Of a stretch of 64,000 nt of DNA, positions 58,950 through 64,000 are shown in pieces. The stretch lies in the NCBI GenBank assembly GCA_045660325.1, contig JAZRDO010000023.1, forward strand, positions 62,001 to 126,000. The letters are read 5' to 3'. Positions within the stretch are counted from its first letter, which is position 1, and each line of letters opens with the position of its first letter. Position numbers and translations under genes: made by a program. The stretch comes from SVTX01 sp045660325. GTDB lineage: Bacteria > Bacillota > Clostridia > Oscillospirales > CAG-272. The notes beneath the pieces are model-generated. The model ran no database searches, was not told where the DNA came from, and worked only from the letters and a program-made list of their open reading frames with translations.

Positions 58950-60014
58950 ATGATAAACGAACAGGAATTTGAATTTGATTTTGAAAACCGAATAGTATCT
59001 ACAAGCTATGTAAACGAGGACGTTGAGACCGAGGTATCCCTCCGCCCCAAAACCCTTGAAGACTATATCGGTCAGGACAAAGCGAAGGAAAATCTCAAAA
59101 TCTACATTGATGCGGCAAAGCTCCGCGGCGAATCCCTTGACCACGTGCTTCTCTATGGCCCTCCCGGTCTCGGTAAAACGACTCTCTCCAACATTATCGC
59201 AACCGAAATGGGCGTAAACATAAGAGTAACCTCGGGCCCCGCAATTGAAAAGCAGGGCGATCTCGCAGCGCTCCTTACCAATCTCTCCGAGGGAGACGTT
59301 CTCTTTATCGACGAGATACACCGTCTCAACCGCTCGGTCGAGGAAATTCTCTACCCCGCTATGGAGGACTACGCACTCGACATCATTATCGGTAAGGGTC
59401 CCTCGGCACGAAGCATCCGAATCGACCTTCCGAGATTCACTCTTATCGGCGCGACAACGAGAGCGGGTCAGCTCACAACACCTCTGCGCGACCGCTTTGG
59501 CGTGGTATTGAAGCTTGAGCTCTACACCCCTGAGCAGCTTGCAACCATCGTTACAAGAAGCGCGGGAATCTTAGGCATCGAAATAAACAAAAACGGCGCA
59601 TATGAAATAGCATCCCGTTCGCGCGGAACACCCCGAATCGCAAACCGACTTCTCAAGCGCGTGCGTGACTTCGCACAGGTAATGGGTAAGGATATTATCG
59701 ATGAAGAGATCGCATCCTATGCTCTCGGCAAGCTTGATATTGACGAGCTCGGACTTGATGCGACCGACAGAAGAATGCTTGAAACCATCATCCGCTTCTA
59801 TGACGGCGGCCCCGTTGGTCTTGACACTCTCGCGGCTACGATCGGCGAGGAGGCAATCACTCTTGAGGACGTTTACGAGCCCTATCTTATGCAGATCGGC
59901 TTCCTCTCAAGAACACCCCGAGGCAGATGCGTAACGAGACTTGCTTACGAGCATCTTGGTCTTTCTCAAAGAAAAGAAGACTCCCAGCTTAATATTTTCA
60001 GCGAGGAAAAATAA
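58950..60014 (+). CDS. ruvB: Holliday junction helicase RuvB
   Basis: 354 aa. Walker A GPPGLGKTT (~69), Walker B LFIDEIHRL (~119), sensor GATTRAG (~174) and the arginine finger region are intact. RuvB hexamers drive branch migration with RuvA. Twelve nt after ruvA, ribosome site ataagga. The N-terminal 27 residues are slightly longer than in Bacillus. Confidence 0.97.
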   Translation: MINEQEFEFDFENRIVSTSYVNEDVETEVSLRPKTLEDYIGQDKAKENLKIYIDAAKLRGESLDHVLLYGPPGLGKTTLSNIIATEMGVNIRVTSGPAIEKQGDLAALLTNLSEGDVLFIDEIHRLNRSVEEILYPAMEDYALDIIIGKGPSARSIRIDLPRFTLIGATTRAGQLTTPLRDRFGVVLKLELYTPEQLATIVTRSAGILGIEINKNGAYEIASRSRGTPRIANRLLKRVRDFAQVMGKDIIDEEIASYALGKLDIDELGLDATDRRMLETIIRFYDGGPVGLDTLAATIGEEAITLEDVYEPYLMQIGFLSRTPRGRCVTRLAYEHLGLSQRKEDSQLNIFSEEK

Positions 60015-60127
60015 ATAAAAAGGACGGAAAAGCGGACTTCTCATAAGGATGCTTGTATCTGTTTTTGTAGGGACAGGCGTCCTCGACTGTCCGTAAAGGT
60101 ATAAACTTGATCCGCAGAAAACAAAGA

Positions 60128-60168
60128 TTCCCCCCGACAGATTTTAACATCTGTCGGGGGGTGTTTTA
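60128..60168. terminator. Bidirectional terminator after ruvB
   Basis: Stem ccccccgacagat/atctgtcggggggt with loop tttaac, A/T flanks. The ~110 bp between ruvB and this stem also contain a small gacag/ctgtc hairpin and no gene. Confidence 0.88.
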
Positions 60169-60193
60169 TTCTGTTAGATAAATTGGAATTTGT

Positions 60194-60853
60194 TTAATTG
60201 TTTTCGGAAATCCATTTCTTTGCCCAAGCAAACAACGTTTCGGACATCAATTTAAAATCTACCGTTCCGCCATTTTTCAAATTCATAAAGGTCTGCACAA
60301 TTACCCGTTCATCGGAAGGCACGACAAAAAGCAGATCCTTTTGATGCCTGATATAGTTTCCGGTTTGCCTGAAAGAAATTGCCTGTACGACGAAAGATGC
60401 GGATTTATATAATCCTTTCAAAACATCCTCACTCTTTTCGTGCAGCATATTGTGAACACAGCCGTGATAAATATTGCAAGCACCGATTTTGATGGCTCTA
60501 TCGACAGCACTTTCGTCAACCATAGCCAACACCTCCTCAAGACTTCCCTTGATCGGCGTTGTGTCATGGCAAAATTGGAATAGGTCTGATGGCTCCCAAT
60601 TCAAAATTTCGCGCTTACCCGACAGAAAACCGCAGATCAATTCCCTGTAAGACAAGGTGTCCAGCATATCATTATAAGTTTTGATATCAACGGCAGACAA
60701 TTCATCAAGTATCACAACAACGTCAATGTCGCTTGTTGGGGTAGCTTCGCCACGACCATAACTACCTTGCAGACCAACAAACCATACACGGTCTACAAAA
60801 GTCTCATGTAATGTCTGCAAGAAGCCTGACATCCAAGCAGTAATATCTACCAT
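60194..60853 (-). CDS. NTase-fold nucleotidyltransferase
   Basis: 219 aa. GSYGRGEATPTSDIDVVVI (~30-50) is the G-S-x-x-R plus D-x-D signature of Pol-beta-like nucleotidyltransferases. The C-terminal ~110 residues are helical (HGCVHNMLHEKSEDVLKGLYKSASFVVQA), like aminoglycoside or MNT-type transferases. No toxin/HEPN partner is adjacent, so it is not a standard MNT-HEPN pair. ATG 60853 (MVDITAW) follows gaggtg, which swallows an upstream GTG. Its target is unknown; drug adenylylation is possible. Confidence 0.85.
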   Translation of the reverse strand: MVDITAWMSGFLQTLHETFVDRVWFVGLQGSYGRGEATPTSDIDVVVILDELSAVDIKTYNDMLDTLSYRELICGFLSGKREILNWEPSDLFQFCHDTTPIKGSLEEVLAMVDESAVDRAIKIGACNIYHGCVHNMLHEKSEDVLKGLYKSASFVVQAISFRQTGNYIRHQKDLLFVVPSDERVIVQTFMNLKNGGTVDFKLMSETLFAWAKKWISENN

Positions 60854-61000
60854 TTTAATCACCTCGTCATATTCTTATTTATCGTAATTTATCGCAAGTT
60901 TCGCCTTTGTATTACAAACGCGTCGGGCAAAGCCCATACCCCTAAAAATACAAGGGCTTTCTTTTGCCTTATTATATCACAAATCGGCCGAAAAAGCAAG
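60854..61000. other. Gap between nucleotidyltransferase and palindrome array
   Basis: About 150 bp, T/A-rich, with no credible gene. The minus-strand promoter of the nucleotidyltransferase should be here, but I see no strong -35/-10 pair. Confidence 0.5.
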
Positions 61001-61197
61001 AGTTATATTCCGACTTCGTCGGAGTGATATTATTGCTTCACAATAGTGATATTGAAGCTTTAAGCTTCAGTGTTATTTTATTCGCCTCTAAAACTTGCGA
61101 AGCAAATACCACTCGGCGTAAGCCGAATAAAACTACGAAGCAATATAACTCGCCACAGGCGAATAAAACTGCGAGACTTCCTTATGAGAAGTCTCGC
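61001..61197. repeat. Mirror-symmetric palindrome array
   Basis: No gene. Four 9-nt AGTGATATT-like spacers (61001, 61023, 61045, 61069; period 22-24) alternate with variable small palindromes (ccgacttcgtcgg, attgcttcacaat, gaagctttaagcttc). After a centre at 61078-61104 come four spacers in reverse complement (AATACCACT 61105, AATAAAACT 61126, AATATAACT 61142, AATAAAACT 61162) with cggcgtaagccg, an imperfect one, cgccacaggcg, and finally a 10-bp stem gcgagacttc/gaagtctcgc (61171-61197). It lies just past the stop of an ABC exporter gene and may end its transcript. Confidence 0.8.
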
Positions 61198-61221
61198 AAA
61201 TTCCGTCCTTTTATTTTTAAT

Positions 61222-62997
61222 TTATAAGGATACCGCCTGGCTATTCCAAAGCTCCGAATAAAATCCGTCGTTTGAAAGAAGCTCGTCGTGGCTTCCCTTT
61301 TCAATAATCTTACCGTCCTTCATAACGAGAATGATGTCCGCTTCCTTGATAGTGGAAAGTCTGTGGGCTACGATAAACGAGGTTCTTCCCTGCATCATCG
61401 TAGAGAACGCCTTCTGTATCTTCATTTCGGTTCTCGTGTCAATTGACGAGGTCGCCTCGTCGAGAATGAGCATCGGAGGAAGTGTCAGGATCACTCTTGC
61501 GATACAAAGCAGCTGCTTTTGTCCCTGCGAAAGAACTCCGCCGTCCTCGCCGATCTTAGTGTCATATCCGTTCGGAAGTCGCTTTATAAAGGAATGCGCG
61601 TGCGCGGCCTTTGCCGCTGCGATCATTTCCTCGTCGGTCGCGTCGGGCTTGCCCATAATAATATTCTCTCTGATGGTTCCCGCCTTGAGCCACGTATCCT
61701 GAAGCACCATACCGTAGGATGCACGGAGCGAGCTTCTCGTTACGTCCTTGATATTATTTCCGCTGACCGTAATACTGCCCGAATCAACGTCGTAGAATCT
61801 CATAAGCAAATTAATAACCGTCGTCTTTCCGCAACCCGTAGGGCCTACGATCGCAACTCTTTGGCTCTTTTCAATATTAAGATTGAAATCCTCGATAAGC
61901 GACTTGTCCTTAGTATAAGAAAAGCTTACGTTTTCAATGCTTACGTTTCCATTGATATCCTCATGTGTCAGTACCCTCGCATCAGGCGCGTCGGGTGTCT
62001 CCACGGGGGAATCTATAAGCTCAAAGAGACGGGATACACACGCCAAGGAATTTTGAAGCTCAGTTATAACGCCCGAGATCTCATTGAAGGGCTTTGTATA
62101 CTGATTCGCGTATCCGAGCAAGCTCGCAAGCATACCGACGGAAAGCGCGTCTCCGTTTGATTCTATGCAGATTATCGCGCCCGCGAGCGCTACTGCCGCG
62201 TAAACGAGATTGTTTACAAATCTTGTCGAGGGGTTTGTAAGCGAGGAATAGAACACCGCTTTAAGAGAAACTTTGCCAAGCTCGTCGTTGATCCTGTCAA
62301 ATCTCTCTATAACCTTTTCCTCCTGCGAGAATGCAACCACCGTCTTATGCTCGCCTATCATCTCGTCAATGAGTGCCGTTTGCTCTCCTCTTACCTCTGC
62401 CTGACGCTTGAAGAGATTGAAGGTGTTCTTCGCAATAAACGCCGCCACGAAAAGCGAGAGAGGCGTAAGCAAAACTACGATTACCGCGATTATGGGATTT
62501 AAGTATATCATAAAGCCCAGTGTTGCCGCAATGGTAAGCGCACCCGTAAAGAGCTGGGAAAATCCCATAAGAAGTCCGTCGGAGAACTGGTCAACGTCAC
62601 CGATAACTCGGCTTACGGTATCGCCTACGGAATGAGAATCAATATAAGAGAGCGGTAATGCCTGAAGCTTCTCGAATGCCTCTTTTCTCATTCTTCTTAC
62701 TACGCCAAAGGTTATTTTATTGTTACAAATATTCATTATCCACTGAAGGAGTGCCGTTACAGCGGATATTACGCCGATCTTGATAAGTATTTTAAATATC
62801 CCGTCAAAATCAACGTTGCCGCGACCGATCGCCAGATCGATCGCCTGACCGATAAGTATAGGCACGTAAATGGTCAAACCCACAACTATCGCCGCCAATA
62901 TCAGCGAAAGAAGGAAGAGCCATTTATACGCGCGAAGGTATCGAAGCACCTTCCTTACGGTCTCCTTGTTGTTTACTTTTACCTTTGTTTTCTTCAT
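61222..62997 (-). CDS. Heterodimeric ABC exporter, catalytically complete half
   Basis: 591 aa. Exporter domain (~1-325), ATPase with Walker A GPTGCGKTT, signature LSQGQKQLL (Ser then Gln instead of Gly), Walker B MLILDEATSSID and H-loop VAHRLST, all catalytic residues present. This is the complete-site half of a second BmrCD/TM287-288-type heterodimer, like the pair at 10920-14424. Three nt after its partner, so co-translated. The palindrome array follows its stop codon. Confidence 0.93.
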   Translation of the reverse strand: MKKTKVKVNNKETVRKVLRYLRAYKWLFLLSLILAAIVVGLTIYVPILIGQAIDLAIGRGNVDFDGIFKILIKIGVISAVTALLQWIMNICNNKITFGVVRRMRKEAFEKLQALPLSYIDSHSVGDTVSRVIGDVDQFSDGLLMGFSQLFTGALTIAATLGFMIYLNPIIAVIVVLLTPLSLFVAAFIAKNTFNLFKRQAEVRGEQTALIDEMIGEHKTVVAFSQEEKVIERFDRINDELGKVSLKAVFYSSLTNPSTRFVNNLVYAAVALAGAIICIESNGDALSVGMLASLLGYANQYTKPFNEISGVITELQNSLACVSRLFELIDSPVETPDAPDARVLTHEDINGNVSIENVSFSYTKDKSLIEDFNLNIEKSQRVAIVGPTGCGKTTVINLLMRFYDVDSGSITVSGNNIKDVTRSSLRASYGMVLQDTWLKAGTIRENIIMGKPDATDEEMIAAAKAAHAHSFIKRLPNGYDTKIGEDGGVLSQGQKQLLCIARVILTLPPMLILDEATSSIDTRTEMKIQKAFSTMMQGRTSFIVAHRLSTIKEADIILVMKDGKIIEKGSHDELLSNDGFYSELWNSQAVSL

Positions 62998-63000
62998 ATT

Positions 63001-64000
63001 TTATGCCTTTGCCGCGTAAAACTGCGACTCATAAATTTCCTTGTAAATTTCACAGGTGGAAAGAAGCTCACTATGTGTTCCCATACCCTCGATTCTGCCA
63101 TCCTCAAGCACGATTATCTTGTCCGCGTGGCTTATCGACGAGCTTCTCTGGGAAATAATAAATACAGTAGGATTATAATTCAGCCTTGAAATCTCCCCGC
63201 GGAGTCTTGCCTCGGTCGCAAAGTCGAGCGCCGACGCGCTATCGTCAAGAATGAGAATAGGCGCGCGCTTAATGATCGCTCTCGCGATACAAAGTCTCTG
63301 CCTTTGTCCTCCCGAGAAGTTCTTTCCCTTCTGAGATACGGGGGCGTCGAGTCCTCCATTCTTCTCGCGAACGAACTCATCCGCCTGCGCTATTTTGAGC
63401 GCCTCCCACATTTCCTCGTCGGTCGCGTTTTCATTGCCCCACAAGAGATTATCGCGGATGGTTCCCTTGAAGAGCACCGACTTCTGCGGCACTGTAGCGA
63501 TCATAGAGCGCAACGTGTCCTTACTGTAATTATTTACGTCCTTACCAAATACCGAAACTCTACCCTCACTTGCCGTATAATGCGCGGGAATGAGGTTTAC
63601 AAGCGAGGTCTTACCGCAGCCCGTACCGCCAATAATACCGATCGTCTGACCCTTCAATGCCTTGAAGCTGATATCGGTAAGAGAGTCGTCCGCGCCACCT
63701 TTGTAGGTAAGAGAAACGCCCGAGAACTCAACCGCAACATCGGATTCTCCCTCATCATCGGAAGCTGTCTCCGCCTTGTTATCAGTCGCGGGAATATCGA
63801 ACACCGCGCTGATTCTTTTTGCGCATGCGATAGCCTTGATAACCGTAAATATCGTTGTCGCGAGCTTTACAAGCTCAACGAGGATCTGCGTCATATAGTT
63901 ATAAGAGGCAACAAGATCGCCCTGAAGCATACCGCCCTCGTTGATCTCGGGTGCGGCAAAATAGATAAGCGCAATAATTCCTAAGTTTACGCAAACGTAG
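63001..64000 (-). CDS. Heterodimeric ABC exporter, degenerate half (5' end outside window)
   Basis: Partial: last ~333 residues, with the end of the membrane domain (ALIYFAAPEINEGGMLQGDLVAS...) and the ATPase domain. Walker A GGTGCGKTS, signature FSGGQRQRL; the catalytic Glu is Asp (ILILDDSASALD) and the switch His is Gln (IISQRSSS), so it is the degenerate partner. The frame stays open to the window edge. Substrate cannot be told. Any leader or regulator lies outside. Confidence 0.92.
   Translation of the reverse strand, partial: YVCVNLGIIALIYFAAPEINEGGMLQGDLVASYNYMTQILVELVKLATTIFTVIKAIACAKRISAVFDIPATDNKAETASDDEGESDVAVEFSGVSLTYKGGADDSLTDISFKALKGQTIGIIGGTGCGKTSLVNLIPAHYTASEGRVSVFGKDVNNYSKDTLRSMIATVPQKSVLFKGTIRDNLLWGNENATDEEMWEALKIAQADEFVREKNGGLDAPVSQKGKNFSGGQRQRLCIARAIIKRAPILILDDSASALDFATEARLRGEISRLNYNPTVFIISQRSSSISHADKIIVLEDGRIEGMGTHSELLSTCEIYKEIYESQFYAAKA

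Noticed and set aside
60194..60853. MNT-HEPN toxin-antitoxin module
   Set aside because: No HEPN-type partner gene is adjacent on either side.
61001..61197. CRISPR array
   Set aside because: The constant unit is only 9 nt, inserts are self-complementary, orientation flips at the centre, and there are no cas genes nearby.

Overview
The window looks like chromosome of a spore-forming Clostridia lineage (Bacillota), probably an uncultured gut relative; I would not name a genus. The reasons are the sporulation genes (SpoVAC, SpoIVB, a SpoIIQ-like LytM protein, YlmC/YmxH), a 4-Cys AbrB/SpoVT-type regulator, a LexA box of the Gram-positive type, a RuvABC and ECF-transporter layout typical of Clostridia, and many textbook sigma-A promoters (TTGACA, 17 bp, TATAAT). 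Coding density is high, mostly in short operons separated by strong intrinsic terminators. I see no rRNA, CRISPR array, intact transposase or prophage.

Layout. 1-5600: 5' part of RNase J (minus), a small tail-anchored protein, then a plus-strand run abrB-like, galactokinase family, membrane protein, YycJ-type metallo-hydrolase, rlmH, lipoprotein, closed by convergent spoVAC. 5700-10600: coiled protein, iron alcohol dehydrogenase flanked by twin hairpins, spoIVB, a putative nuclease/winged-helix protein, a YwaF-type membrane protein and tRNA-Ser(GCT) followed by a structured non-coding element. 10900-14700: heterodimeric ABC exporter behind a 25-codon leader peptide and two tandem terminators (a BmrB/BmrCD-like attenuator). 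14800-18600: maf-mreB-PBP2 cell-wall operon. 18700-26500: acyltransferase, AT-rich island with an RHS-like fragment, SpoIIQ-like gene, repeat-rich gap, DUF378, FkbM methyltransferase, HIT protein, internally duplicated lipoprotein, gdhA.

26750-35500 is a purine operon purE-purF-purM-purN-purD-purL read on the minus strand. The PurF homologue lacks the N-terminal catalytic Cys. 35800-43200: DUF1934 protein, SOS-type Y-family polymerase with a LexA box inside its promoter, UPF0210/UPF0237 pair, small membrane and RHH-like genes, rpsB-tsf, YlmC/YmxH. 43200-54850 is a long minus-strand gene run from ruvC through a methyltransferase, ecfA1-ecfA2-ecfT-truA, DUF5711 and CvpA-like proteins to a Clp ATPase broken by one in-frame TAA and a P-type-ATPase-like protein with every catalytic motif lost. 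54900-60000 is the divergent DUF951-yfhO-ruvA-ruvB run. 60100-64000 holds a nucleotidyltransferase, a mirror-symmetric array of small palindromes, and a second heterodimeric ABC exporter cut by the window edge.

The items I think deserve most attention are the palindrome array at 61001-61197 (constant 9-nt spacer, variable self-complementary inserts, inverted about its centre), the pseudo-P-type ATPase, the Cys-less PurF in a purine operon, the leader-peptide attenuator of the ABC exporter, the single-nonsense Clp ATPase, and the structured element carrying tRNA-like fragments after tRNA-Ser.
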